Positions 1 through 9,519 of a stretch of DNA of 64,000 nt are shown here, piece after piece. Each line of letters starts with the position of its first letter. The stretch's first letter is position 1. The notes under the pieces were generated by a model. That model did not search any database. It saw only the letters and a list, made by a program, of their open reading frames with translations, and had not been told where the DNA came from. Where the stretch lies: NCBI GenBank assembly GCA_002811645.1, contig PDIP01000032.1:77806-141805 (forward strand), written 5' to 3'. The position numbers and the translations under genes are program-made. This DNA comes from Corallochytrium limacisporum. Its lineage: Eukaryota > Opisthokonta.

Positions 1-897
1 CTCTTTGTTGGTCTTCCCGAGGAATTCATCGTCATAACCACGGGACGAGGGATCGACCTCCTTGACGCCCTCTCCGTCAGGACCAACATCCGAAGCCCTC
101 ACAAATACCGTGGGGATACCAACATCAATTATTGAACAAGGAATTTTAGAGGGTCCTAGTTCGTCCACTTCATTACCCGTCGGGAGTGAGCTGCCACCCT
201 GCGGATGACCCTTGGGCAGCCCCAGGGTGCCACCCGGATCCAAGAATCGGAGTAGAATGGGTGCTGCTGATCCGGGTACTCCCGCAATCACTTCACTTCC
301 TGTGGCTGGCACGCGAAAGGGGAATCGATACTCTGGTGCTTGCTCTAATTGCTCTTCTTCTAAAACTGCTTCCACTGGGACAATGGCCTCAAGAAGCTTC
401 TTGCTGTTGGTGGCAAGAATTTTGAATTTGGCGAGTTTTTGCTTCTCGTCAATGCATTCCCTGGGCACCAACCCGCGGTTGAATGCCAGCATTGCTGCGG
501 CTGCTGAAATGTTTCCACAGCTCGCTGACCAGTCAATTGCGGCCTCACGCACAGCAACTTGTCCAAAGTTGTAGGTGACGTGGTGTGCTTGGCCCTGTTC
601 GGTCTTTCCAAGGATAGCCACCTTTGACAAGGACGAGATGCCACCGCCAAGTCCGTCTATCTGACGGCCATATGGATCCGGCGAACCCATTGCAACTAAA
701 ACGGCCGCGTCGATTTCTACAGGATTCATCTTTGCTAAATCTTCTTCCATGAGCAATAATCCGCGTGATGTACCTCCACGCGCAAATACGGCGCGGAGGG
801 CCCTGTTCATATTGTCCGAGCGCTGAATTCCTTGGCCTGGCATCCACAAAAGTTCTCTTTGGGCCAGAAAAAGTTCAAGAATGCGTGCCTTGTTCAT
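1..897 (-). CDS. PrpF-family isomerase (2-methylaconitate isomerase / oxalomesaconate tautomerase type), 5' part only
   Basis: The minus strand reads open from an ATG at 897 to the window edge, giving 299 codons with no stop, so the 3' end lies outside. The protein shows PrpF-family hallmarks in order: an RAVFARGGTSRG block near residue 36, MGSPDPYGRQIDGLGGG near 75, a FGQVAVREAAIDWSASCGN block near 120 that carries the active-site-type Cys of this diaminopimelate-epimerase-like fold, PTGN, and IDVGIPTVFVRA towards the end. In this family the enzyme moves a double bond in methylaconitate-like tricarboxylates (methylcitrate cycle) or related keto acids; the exact substrate cannot be read here. 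It lies downstream of the Mondo-like gene on the same strand. No intron is needed. Family assignment is firm, substrate is not. Confidence 0.85.
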   Translation of the reverse strand, partial: MNKARILELFLAQRELLWMPGQGIQRSDNMNRALRAVFARGGTSRGLLLMEEDLAKMNPVEIDAAVLVAMGSPDPYGRQIDGLGGGISSLSKVAILGKTEQGQAHHVTYNFGQVAVREAAIDWSASCGNISAAAAMLAFNRGLVPRECIDEKQKLAKFKILATNSKKLLEAIVPVEAVLEEEQLEQAPEYRFPFRVPATGSEVIAGVPGSAAPILLRFLDPGGTLGLPKGHPQGGSSLPTGNEVDELGPSKIPCSIIDVGIPTVFVRASDVGPDGEGVKEVDPSSRGYDDEFLGKTNKE

Positions 898-1288
898 AGG
901 ATACCAATGGTTTAACTTGATGAATACCTTGCAGTGTGTACGATAACCAGAATGTTGATCACCATTGACATGAACAAATCTGGCCTCCTCTAGCCATCAG
1001 CCAAACGTGAGGTGAGCCGCGAGACCCGCACAACAGGGAGCCCTCCCGTCCCCTCCCCCCTTTGCTGACTGTACGGTCTAGCAGTGGGTTTGCCTGGCTG
1101 CAGAAAAATTTCCCTTTCATTAGAACCCCCGGCCATTTTGATCACACCGGGCCCGCCTTGGGGTTGGGCAGTTTTGAAAATTCTACCTACAATGACCGTA
1201 ACATAAACCATATATCTGGATATATTCAACAGTATGTTAAGTATTGTATTCAAAAAGAAAAAGAAAAAGAAGCAGAGGTTTTGGGACC
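898..1288. other. Intergenic spacer between two minus-strand genes
   Basis: About 390 nt between the 3' end of the Mondo-like gene and the PrpF-family start. It presumably holds the Mondo 3' UTR and the PrpF promoter. An A/G-rich stretch lies near 1252-1275 on the plus strand, just past the Mondo stop. I see no further gene. Confidence 0.5.
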
Positions 1289-4200
1289 TCACGAGTCCTT
1301 CAGAAGTTCGGAGAGTAGTCCGTTCGGATCCTGAAAGTTGGACATCGCATCCGCGTACGCGGAGCGAATGTCCGCTGGAGAGGCTCGGGTGCTGCCATTA
1401 TTGTTAGGCTGCGGTATACCGAAGGGGGCCATCGATGCGGCACCACGACCAGGTATGCCACCGGCTGCTCCGTTCCTGTTGAGTGTTGCTCCCGCTCCTG
1501 TGGATCCGAAAAGAATGTTGGCTCCGGAATTGGCAACCGCTCCATTGTGACCCGGGCGAATTTGGCCAAAGACTTCACCGACGCCTGGTTGCCTGTCCTC
1601 GGAAGCAGCCATCGCCTTCGACAATTCGTCGTCGAGGGCGCTTGCTGAGGAAGAAGTGATGCCATTGTCTTCCACGTCCATAACGGTCACTGCAGCATGA
1701 GCTGGCGTGCTCGACAGAGCAGGGGACCCCGACAAGGCGCTTCCGCTGAAACCAGGACTCACAACAGATTCCGGTGAGGCAAACGAAGTGAACCCAATCG
1801 GTGAAGCGGCTGATTGGCTCATGGCCCGTTGCTGCTGTTGAGAGTTTGGATCCGACTTGCCAGACCCACGGCTGAGACTGTTCTGCAGATTCAGCATGGC
1901 CCGCATTACAATCTGGTGTTTCTTCATTGGCTGGCAAACATCTTGAATCCAAGATTCAACCCGCTGCACGGAGGAGTATTCCTGGCGAGCGCTGTACTCT
2001 TCAAAGATGTCAAAGACAGGATCCAGCAGGGCACAAAATGTGAAGAATTTGATGTTTTGGGCACTGTTCTGTTGCAGATATTCCTTGTACATTTCACGTA
2101 CGCTCATGCCTTCGTTGGTAATGCCCAGCTGTGCTTTAGTCGGCATGCGCATCTGATTGTGGTAAATCTGAATTCGCAGGGCGTAAATCTCTGCGCTAAT
2201 CTTGCCCTTTTCGCTCTGCAGGTAGTCCTTCGTCTTTGTCAGATTCTTCACATGATCTATGGCCTTCTGTAGAATTGCTGCCTTGGAAATGCGCTGATTC
2301 GGTAGCACAGACTGACAGTCCGGAATGAGGGCCTGCAGCTCAGGGAAACCAGCCTTTTCGCGGATGCTCGCCCGGCGCTGTTTGCTTTCCCAGCCCTGGG
2401 CTGAAGATGGAATGGCAGGATTCTTGGCATCTTCCGCGTTCAGGCTACCCGTACTTGCCCGAGTGGTTCCATCTCGATTGATAGGAGTACCATCCGGTCC
2501 GAGATGATCACGGGCCTTTCCAACGCTGGTCAATCCAGGTAGACCCGCAAACGGCACACTCTTCTGCTTCTGCACAAGGAAATCAATCTGAGCTTGGTAC
2601 AGCTGAACGAGGTCTTTCCCTCTGTTAGCTTGAGCCTTCTGGATCATTTCTGCTTCATTTTCCATACCTACTGGATCTGGGCTGACCGTATTCGACATGC
2701 CTGGCATCATGCCTACGGTCATATTAGGATATCCACTCATATAGGGCATGGTTCCCCTAGGTGCCACATTCGGCCTGAGCATTGCAGAGCTTCCAGGTTT
2801 TGCTGCTAATGGCTTTGCTGCAAGAGTCTTTCCCGTCTTTTTCTGTGATCCTGAGGAAGATGCTGCCGGGCGGATGTTGCCGGTTGCTGCCCCAGGCATT
2901 GGAGGCATCCCAGGCATCGGAGGCATCCCAGGCATCGGAGGCATTCCCGGCATAGCACCCGCTGCCATAGCGCCCATCATCATGGCCCACGCCTGAGGTG
3001 CCATTGCTGGCATTGCTGGCATGGCACCTCCAGCACTAGCGGCTTGAGTCATTTGCTGCATCTGTTGGAAGAACATCTTCTGCGCCTCGGGCGTCATCAT
3101 ATTGGGCGGGAAACCAGGCATTGGCATCATTGGGGTTGGAGCTGATGTAGCCCCAGGCGGCACCGCCGGCTTCTTGGCTTCAGTACGACCTTTCTTTGCA
3201 GGCTGTTGCATGCCAATCTGTGGCGATGAGGTCGCCCCTCCCAGATCCGATGTCGATAACCCGAAGGGATTGGGTACAGCCGGAGGGTTCATACCGAGAC
3301 GTTCAGAGTTTTGCTTCTTTGGCATGGCTGGCCTTTCCGGTGCAATTCCCCGGCTCATCGGCCTGATACGCTCGGATTGCTGCTTCGGGGGCATTGCCGG
3401 GCGCTGTGGCACGAACGACTCTCTGCCATTGGGCACTGTGGCAGAAGCAGCGGGTGCAGTTGCCCTCATTCCTGAATCACCGCCGAGCAGGTCATTGATT
3501 TGCACGACATCCATGCCAGAAAAGCCTACATTCTTGTGGGGTTGTGCATTTTTTGCCTTTGGCTTGCGATTATGTCTCGCTTGAGGCTGACCAAATGTGC
3601 CCCATTCGAGACTTCCATGCTGTTGGGCCTGTTGCAAAGACTTCAATTTTTCTTGTTCTTGTTGTCGACGTTGCTGCTGCAGTTGTTGAGCCTGCAGCTG
3701 CTTGCGTTCTCGTTCCTTTGCACTGTATACTCCATCAGGAGCCCGGAAAGGCATTGTGTTGAAGTTTCCGGTGTCGGGTTCTCTCGAAGAGAACAGAGTA
3801 TCGGCAATATGGTCCAACATTTCCAGCTGCACCTCCTGCTCATTATTGGTCAAATGCCACTCCAAGAGATCTCCATGGGTTGCACCAAAGTCAGAGGTAA
3901 GCATTCTCTCCAATTCAGCACCGTCTAAGAGCATCTGGTCCAGGTCGAAATCGTCTTGTCCCGCAAGACCAACCATTCCTTGCGCTTGCCCAAGGTTGCC
4001 GCTCTCCTGGCCCACGCCAGCCATACCATCTTGCTGGTGAGCTAGCATACGCTCCCGTGCTTCCTGGGCCCGCTTGACCTTAGCAGCATTCCAGTGTCGC
4101 CAAAGTTTGTATTCAATGCTGACTGCCTCAGCGCGTCGCTTCCAGTACTCTGCATGGTCCCTTGTAGACTGTGTTTGCGTCGAGCTTGCCCGAGGATCCT

Positions 4201-4549
4201 TCTCCACAGCGTCTACATCAACGTCAAAGCTGAAGAATGGGATGCGCATGCCAAACATGTAATGCATATGCCAGCACCGCCAAATGGCATTATCAAGCCG
4301 CTTCCGTTCCGTAACATCGATCTTGTGGTGCTTGCCACGCGCAAACTTTTTCCAAGAAATCTGCACGCGACTCTTGCTAAGATATTCCAAGGTCAAAAGC
4401 TGAAACAACTGTGCAAAATTCTCTTCCTCTGTGGTTGTGAACATGACCTGCACCTTGCGCTTATGCGATCCTTGTGAGGACGCCCGCCGCAAAGGAGCCT
4501 TCATCTGAGGCTCGTCCACCTCACCGAGGTCATACCCGTTGTACGGCAT
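1289..4549 (-). CDS. Mondo/ChREBP-like bHLH-leucine zipper transcription factor
   Basis: Single exon, 1086 aa. Residues about 47-165 match the Mondo conserved regions: a K/R-rich block, DNAIWRCWHMHYMFG (animal Mondo has NNAIWRAWYIQY), then EYWKRRAEAVSIEYKLWRHW (animal form EGNYWKRRIEVVMREYHKWR). Residues about 718-805 are a helix-loop-helix plus zipper. About 815-895 match the dimerisation and cytoplasmic (DCD) domain: an MYKEYLQ motif, then KFFTFCALLDPVFDIF, then ESWIQDVCQP. The middle is low-complexity and rich in Gln, Met and Pro, with a PGMPPM repeat. Animal Mondo proteins pair with Mlx and drive sugar- and lipid-responsive genes; that role is inferred here. The helix 1/basic region is atypical (see findings). 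All three family modules are present, so the family call is strong. Confidence 0.85.
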   Translation of the reverse strand: MPYNGYDLGEVDEPQMKAPLRRASSQGSHKRKVQVMFTTTEEENFAQLFQLLTLEYLSKSRVQISWKKFARGKHHKIDVTERKRLDNAIWRCWHMHYMFGMRIPFFSFDVDVDAVEKDPRASSTQTQSTRDHAEYWKRRAEAVSIEYKLWRHWNAAKVKRAQEARERMLAHQQDGMAGVGQESGNLGQAQGMVGLAGQDDFDLDQMLLDGAELERMLTSDFGATHGDLLEWHLTNNEQEVQLEMLDHIADTLFSSREPDTGNFNTMPFRAPDGVYSAKERERKQLQAQQLQQQRRQQEQEKLKSLQQAQQHGSLEWGTFGQPQARHNRKPKAKNAQPHKNVGFSGMDVVQINDLLGGDSGMRATAPAASATVPNGRESFVPQRPAMPPKQQSERIRPMSRGIAPERPAMPKKQNSERLGMNPPAVPNPFGLSTSDLGGATSSPQIGMQQPAKKGRTEAKKPAVPPGATSAPTPMMPMPGFPPNMMTPEAQKMFFQQMQQMTQAASAGGAMPAMPAMAPQAWAMMMGAMAAGAMPGMPPMPGMPPMPGMPPMPGAATGNIRPAASSSGSQKKTGKTLAAKPLAAKPGSSAMLRPNVAPRGTMPYMSGYPNMTVGMMPGMSNTVSPDPVGMENEAEMIQKAQANRGKDLVQLYQAQIDFLVQKQKSVPFAGLPGLTSVGKARDHLGPDGTPINRDGTTRASTGSLNAEDAKNPAIPSSAQGWESKQRRASIREKAGFPELQALIPDCQSVLPNQRISKAAILQKAIDHVKNLTKTKDYLQSEKGKISAEIYALRIQIYHNQMRMPTKAQLGITNEGMSVREMYKEYLQQNSAQNIKFFTFCALLDPVFDIFEEYSARQEYSSVQRVESWIQDVCQPMKKHQIVMRAMLNLQNSLSRGSGKSDPNSQQQQRAMSQSAASPIGFTSFASPESVVSPGFSGSALSGSPALSSTPAHAAVTVMDVEDNGITSSSASALDDELSKAMAASEDRQPGVGEVFGQIRPGHNGAVANSGANILFGSTGAGATLNRNGAAGGIPGRGAASMAPFGIPQPNNNGSTRASPADIRSAYADAMSNFQDPNGLLSELLKDS
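2892..2953 (-). repeat. In-frame 18-nt minisatellite coding PGMPPM
   Basis: About three and a half copies of an 18-nt unit (ccaggcatcggaggcatc on the plus strand) lie inside the Mondo-like gene and encode repeated PGMPPM. This is a low-complexity linker likely to vary in copy number. Confidence 0.85.
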
Positions 4550-4680
4550 GTTCTCGATCTTCTTATGTATAACTGTGTAGAACTATTCTACATTCGCATG
4601 TTCAGACGTACTCTACCCCAATTGTCAACTGTCTACATTATTTGAGACATTCCTGTCACAAATTTCGAAGCTGTGCTTTC

Positions 4681-4696
4681 AGATAGATAGATAGAT
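4681..4696. repeat. (AGAT)4 microsatellite
   Basis: Four perfect copies of agat, about 130 nt upstream of the Mondo-like start codon. Confidence 0.9.
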
Positions 4697-4961
4697 CCCT
4701 GTCTGTTCTTTAACCATATAACTACTTCTTGTTATTCCTGTTCAACCATGATTGATTTCAAAGATTCCGAAATAGCTTCCATAAGGTTTCAGACTCCCGG
4801 ATCCACGTTTACACAGGACGTATTGTCGCCACCATCCACAAATTCTGCAAGCGTTGCTACCAAACCCAACTTTCTTTGGGAAGTATTGCCACCAGCCACC
4901 TCACCAATGTGGTACCCGCCACAGCCAACCCACAGCAGCTACCAGACCGACCATTTCCATT

Positions 4962-5238
4962 CTCCCCCCTTCCGGGGGTTACGCNNNNNNNNNNNNNNNN
5001 NNNNNNNNNNNNNNNNNNNNNNNNNNNNNNNNNNNNNNNNNNNNNNNNNNNNNNNNNNNNNNNNNNNNNNNNNNNNNNNNNNNNNNNNNNNNNNNNNNNN
5101 NNNNNNNNNNNNNNNNNNNNNNNNNNNNNNNNNNNNNNNNNNNNNNNNNNNNNNNNNNNNNNNNNNNNNNNNNNNNNNNNNNNNNNNNNCCCAACCCCTC
5201 CCTCTCTCCCCCAAACTCCCCCCTTCCGGGGGTTACGC
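4962..5238. repeat. 23-nt direct repeat flanking an assembly gap (probable collapsed tandem array)
   Basis: Positions 4962-4984 and 5216-5238 carry the same 23 bases, a C6-TTCC-G5 core followed by TTACGC. All bases from 4985 to 5189 are N. The left copy abuts the gap; the right copy lies 26 nt beyond it. Identical sequence on both sides suggests that an assembler broke in a tandem repeat with a period of up to about 254 nt. Confidence 0.8.
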
Positions 5239-5510
5239 TTCCGCTTGCCACTTTGTTTCCCCTCCTCGCGGACTACGGTACTTTCTCTATTGATCAAGAA
5301 TCAGAAGTCCCACCCGCCCAACCTTGGGAAAAACCCACAGCCTTTCTTTGGATTGTCGCGCAAACACTCAAGCGGTGCAGGGAGAAGAAAGGGGAGGGGG
5401 GCTTACGGGCAACCGGGTGCTCTCTGCACCGGCAGGTGAGTACTGCAGTACGGGTGTACAGTTAATGTATTGCCCAATTCATTACTATTGGGAGGCGTGT
5501 TTTTTTCCTC

Positions 5511-5528
5511 TTTTTTTTTTTTTTTTTT
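5511..5528. repeat. T18 homopolymer
   Basis: An uninterrupted run of 18 T on the plus strand in the intergenic region. No adjacent element explains it as a retroposon tail. Confidence 0.85.
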
Positions 5529-6619
5529 GCACAGGGGCCCTTCTGGGCTCCAGACTGCGTAAACCAGCCGACCCGTGGCTTACGTCTACCGCCCTCACGC
5601 ACTTTGACTACTGCCACCTTCCAAAACGGAGGTGAATTCCTGTGTGTGAACGATGACGGAAGCAAACTTGCGCTGAGGAAGTAGCTTGAAGGATTGGGAG
5701 GGGGATAGGGCAAGTGTAGGGGAGGATGAGTAAGAAAACTAACACCACTTTCCTTGTCCAAGTACAGCCAAACAGCGGCGTCGTATCACACTCTGCGCCC
5801 CATTGCCAGGAATTAGGACCTTCGAATATATTTTTAATACGGCCAGTGGACGTGGATGACCGTTGATGCCTGGTGCGTAACCGTACTCAAAGTACTGTGA
5901 CTGACGAGCTACCAATGGAATGTATCATGAACATTTAGGGGACTAGATTGGTCCCTGGTACAACGTTCTGCGCATGTTTTTGCATGGTGGCCCCAGATGG
6001 CCTTACAGAGCATAGAGACATAGATCCGGGACTGGCTGCAACACTTCGTCGGCACCACTGCGAACCCGCCTGAACCACAAGGAAAGAGTTGAAGATCTGT
6101 TGCTGCTGCGCGCTTTAACCCACCTGCACCTTTGCTGGAATACCCATTTGTCGCACTCTCGAACGATACTTAGGAACTCCTCATGGATTGGCCATTGGTT
6201 TCTAATCGATTGATGAAACCCTGCACAGTGAATCGATGATGGCTGCAAAAGGAATGGTCGTTAATTTCCCCCCACCCGCACAGCAGGACCGGGGACCTGT
6301 GAATATAGTGGAAACGCGGAAAGAAAATGGTCGAAATCAGAATGCTCCGGATGTCATCCATAGTTAGGGGCCTATTTTAGACTGGCTGCGATCCCATCTG
6401 CGCGGAGGGTGCGTGTTCGTGTGGGAGGACTGGGACAGAAACACGGCAGAGTCGATATGGTTCGGATATAGATGTAATCACCGTAGTCTATTTCAGGGAC
6501 TAACGGCTCAGGTTTGTGTAATTGTTTGCAGCATAGAAATTAAACCCTCTGAGTTTCTACATACTATGTGCGCACGTAGATCACGGACGATAATGTGACG
6601 TTTGCATGCCCTTAATACA

Positions 6620-8182
6620 ATGACTGAGCTGCGCGGACCAAGCGCGTTCTTTGACAACGCGGAGCGGGCTATTGAACAAAAGGCTGATGTCAGCCTCAGT
6701 GAAACATACCGTCCGGTAGATCAGGACGAAGCGGACGATTTTTTTGAGAGCAGTTTCGTTGTTGAGAGTCTGCTCACTTTCGCAAGACAGAATGTCCCCC
6801 ATGCCGGGGATCCCAGTTCGGCACCCAATGTACAGGTTGCACTCCAGTTTAGCGACGACCTGCTGGCAGGTTCGGACATGGCTGTGCGTGGACTCAAGAA
6901 AAAGCTGGAAGCCAGCAAGGACGAGTATGTCTTCAATCTGTTTGTGTTAGCGGATACGTCCTACAGTCCATGCTGTGTTGACGAAGTGGCTGCTGAGCAC
7001 TACAATGCGCATGTAGTCGTGCACTATGGTAGGTCATGCCTATCACAACCGTCCAAGACACATACGATCTTTGCATTCACTAGACCCAAATTCGACATTG
7101 ACGCATTGATCAGCAATACCGTAAGTGCGATCAGGGGTTTGGACGAGGAGCTTCAGTCAGGGGTACTGATCTGTGACACGAGGTACCAGTTTGCATGCGA
7201 TGAATTCTTGTCGAAGTTGTTGAGGGAGCTAGAAGGGTCATCGCGAAAGATATTTGGCAGCGACTTAGTTGTACCGGAAGGGCCGTTAAGCCTTACCAGT
7301 AGCCAAAAAGATGAAAGCTCAGAATCTGTGGTCATGAATAGGCGAGTCCTCGCAGTTCCAGAAGGATTCGATCCGGCCAAGGCTTTCATTGTCTTCATGG
7401 GACCTCAAAGTGCCACAAGCGAGAACATCATGATGACTATGAGCAAGTCAAAATTCCTCCTGGCCAATCCAAGGGACTGCACGTGTGAGCTGGACAGGGC
7501 TGCAGGTAGATTGCTCATGAAACGCTACTACATGGTGCAGCGGGCAAGGGAAGCTCACTTGGTCGGTGTGCTCGTTGGTACTCTTTCGGCAGCCCGTTAT
7601 AAGGATGCCCTCCAGTATGTCAAGCAAGAGGTAAAATCTACTGGCCGCAAATGCTACACTTTCGTCGTAGGCAAGCTGAATATTGCAAAGCTTGCTAATT
7701 TTGCGGAGATCGATATCTTTGTTGTTGTGGCCTGCCCGGAGAGTACTTTGATGGACTCCCAGGATTTCTTCAAACCAATTGTCACCCCATTCGAAATGCA
7801 CATGGCATGCAATCCTAAACTGGAATGGACCGGTGACTACGAGACGGACTACCTCCATTTAATCGAAGGGTGGCAGAATGCGTTGGCCAACGCTGACGAG
7901 CGCGCTCAGGATCTTCCCGAGTACAGTTTCATCACCGGCAAGTTGGTTCCCGCAAAGATGGACCTTGACACCGCCTCGGAGGATGCGCAGAACCTGGCCG
8001 TGATGCGAGGTCAGGATGCTCTAATTGCGGCCAGTCTCCAACAGAGCGGCGCCGCAGCACGCCTACAGGAACGCGAGTATCAGGGACTTGATCCCCGGTT
8101 CGGAGAGACCGAGGTTCAGGAGACGATCAAACAAGGTCGCATTGGAATTGCGAAGGGCTATACCCACGAGACTGAGGATTAG
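6620..8182 (+). CDS. DPH2: Diphthamide biosynthesis protein 2 (radical 3-amino-3-carboxypropyl transferase subunit)
   Basis: 520 aa from the first ATG in frame. It matches eukaryotic DPH2: VALQFSDDLLAG near residue 70, then ADTSYSPCCVDEVAAEH with the conserved Cys pair, then VVHYGRSCLS. A central NPRDCTCELDRA is followed by LMKRYYMVQRA, and the third domain has VVVACPESTLMDS and KPIVTPFEM. DPH1-DPH2 is the iron-sulphur heterodimer that performs the first step of diphthamide formation on a His of elongation factor 2 in the cytosol. Length is close to that of yeast and human DPH2. It is convergent with SRP receptor beta, the two stop codons being 105 nt apart. No intron. Confidence 0.93.
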   Translation: MTELRGPSAFFDNAERAIEQKADVSLSETYRPVDQDEADDFFESSFVVESLLTFARQNVPHAGDPSSAPNVQVALQFSDDLLAGSDMAVRGLKKKLEASKDEYVFNLFVLADTSYSPCCVDEVAAEHYNAHVVVHYGRSCLSQPSKTHTIFAFTRPKFDIDALISNTVSAIRGLDEELQSGVLICDTRYQFACDEFLSKLLRELEGSSRKIFGSDLVVPEGPLSLTSSQKDESSESVVMNRRVLAVPEGFDPAKAFIVFMGPQSATSENIMMTMSKSKFLLANPRDCTCELDRAAGRLLMKRYYMVQRAREAHLVGVLVGTLSAARYKDALQYVKQEVKSTGRKCYTFVVGKLNIAKLANFAEIDIFVVVACPESTLMDSQDFFKPIVTPFEMHMACNPKLEWTGDYETDYLHLIEGWQNALANADERAQDLPEYSFITGKLVPAKMDLDTASEDAQNLAVMRGQDALIAASLQQSGAAARLQEREYQGLDPRFGETEVQETIKQGRIGIAKGYTHETED

Positions 8183-8275
8183 TACAGATCATAAGAACTC
8201 TTTAAAGAACGAAACATGGTACTACTACTTGACATTTATAAAACTTTCATGAATGAGAATATGTACATAGTATGC

Positions 8276-8281
8276 AATAAA
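8276..8281 (+). terminator. AATAAA polyadenylation signal for DPH2
   Basis: AATAAA lies 94 nt past the DPH2 stop and just short of the convergent SRPRB stop, so the two 3' UTRs probably overlap. The assignment rests on the hexamer only. Confidence 0.4.
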
Positions 8282-8287
8282 AGCAGG

Positions 8288-9058
8288 TTAGAACTGTGCA
8301 AGCCATTTCTCAACCGCATCAATCTTCCCTTGCTTCACACTGCACTCCACAAACTGAACGTCGTTAGGGAGCTGATCAAAGTCAAAGTCAGTATCATCGT
8401 CACCAACTGTGGCCTGCTGTGCACTAGCACCCGTTGATTCAAGTGATGCCTCGCGAGTCTTCCGAGTCAGATTGATTTCCGTGCTCAGGGCCTTGCGAAC
8501 TTTTGTCGCACTCTGTGCCAGCAGCACATCCTGCTTATTGCAAACAATCAGGATAGGAATACCCATCTTCTGCACAGGTGTTTCCGCAAAGATTTCAAAC
8601 AGAGCCTCTGCAATGTCCCGTACGCTGGATATGACTGCTGAGGAGTCAATCACAACGATGATGCCCCTGGCGGTGGGCATGTACCGCTTGTTAGCAGCGA
8701 GGCGTATCCGCTCCGCTCCGGGTAGATCGACCAGATTCATGGTCTTCCCGCTAGACTCGCTGAGCACAAAGCCAGGCTGAATGTTTTCTCGACGACTAAG
8801 GAAAGTCATACCGTGGGGCATGCCCAAAAGTCTGCGGAACAGAGATGTCTTACCCGCCCCGGAAGTTCCCGTCAGCAACAGCGCCGGTCCAGTGGGCCCT
8901 TTCTTTGTTGCCGAAGAAACAAATGTGTGGTACACAAGGTAGATGGTGCCAAGGACGGCTGCGATCACAGCCACAATTACACCAACTAAAAGGACAATAT
9001 CGGTATCATCTTCATCGAAGTGGTACTCGACCCCTTCCTTCACGTCAAATGTTTCCAT
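8288..9058 (-). CDS. SRPRB: Signal recognition particle receptor subunit beta
   Basis: 256 aa, single exon. One transmembrane helix sits near residues 22-46, followed by a small Ras-like GTPase domain: P-loop GTSGAGKTSLF near 64-74, switch II as DLPGAERIRLAANKRY near 116-130, guanine-specificity motif CNKQD near 172-176, and a C-terminal helix ending KWLAQF. SR-beta anchors the SRP receptor in the ER membrane and controls ribosome-nascent chain transfer to the translocon. Size and topology match the family. An Asp-rich stretch (DDDTDFDFDQL) before the last strand is an ordinary loop insertion. Converges on DPH2. Confidence 0.92.
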   Translation of the reverse strand: METFDVKEGVEYHFDEDDTDIVLLVGVIVAVIAAVLGTIYLVYHTFVSSATKKGPTGPALLLTGTSGAGKTSLFRRLLGMPHGMTFLSRRENIQPGFVLSESSGKTMNLVDLPGAERIRLAANKRYMPTARGIIVVIDSSAVISSVRDIAEALFEIFAETPVQKMGIPILIVCNKQDVLLAQSATKVRKALSTEINLTRKTREASLESTGASAQQATVGDDDTDFDFDQLPNDVQFVECSVKQGKIDAVEKWLAQF

Positions 9059-9519
9059 TGTTTATACGGTGTTGTTTCTAAACTGACTCTAAATCTTCAA
9101 CTGGGCATTCATCGTCATCCTAAAAGCTGGCCAGTAAGCACCACATGCGAACTTGATTCCCTTCATGAGCATGCTATGGGTTGTAGAGAACGCCGTCAGA
9201 ACTACCTGAACTGCGGCACTCATGCACTAAGTATGTTTACTGGAACCCCCCGTCTGTGTGTTTGGCCCGGAAAAGTTACACGCACAGAATGATGCCATCC
9301 AAATTAGCTGAACCCCTATTACCGAATATAATGATATTGAAAATTGAGGAGGCGGGGGTGGTCGTTGTGCCCAAAGCGCCACCAAGCAGCTTAGCTAGTT
9401 GGGATATTTGCGCAGCAGCGCACTCAACAGAGATTGAAGCCATCCAGTGAACATCCATGGCGCTTTAGTACTATCAGTGTGCGCACGACGTCAAGCATTC
9501 TATAGAGGAGTTTGTTTCC

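Larger units (their letters stand above)
4550..6619. other. Intergenic region with assembly gap and simple repeats
   Basis: Divergent spacer between the Mondo-like gene (-) and DPH2 (+), about 2.1 kb. It holds a tetranucleotide repeat, a gap of 205 Ns, a 23-nt repeat on each side of the gap, and an 18-nt T run. Open frames here are short and read through the gap; none resembles a protein. Promoters for both flanking genes must lie here but no clear TATA box is visible. Confidence 0.6.
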
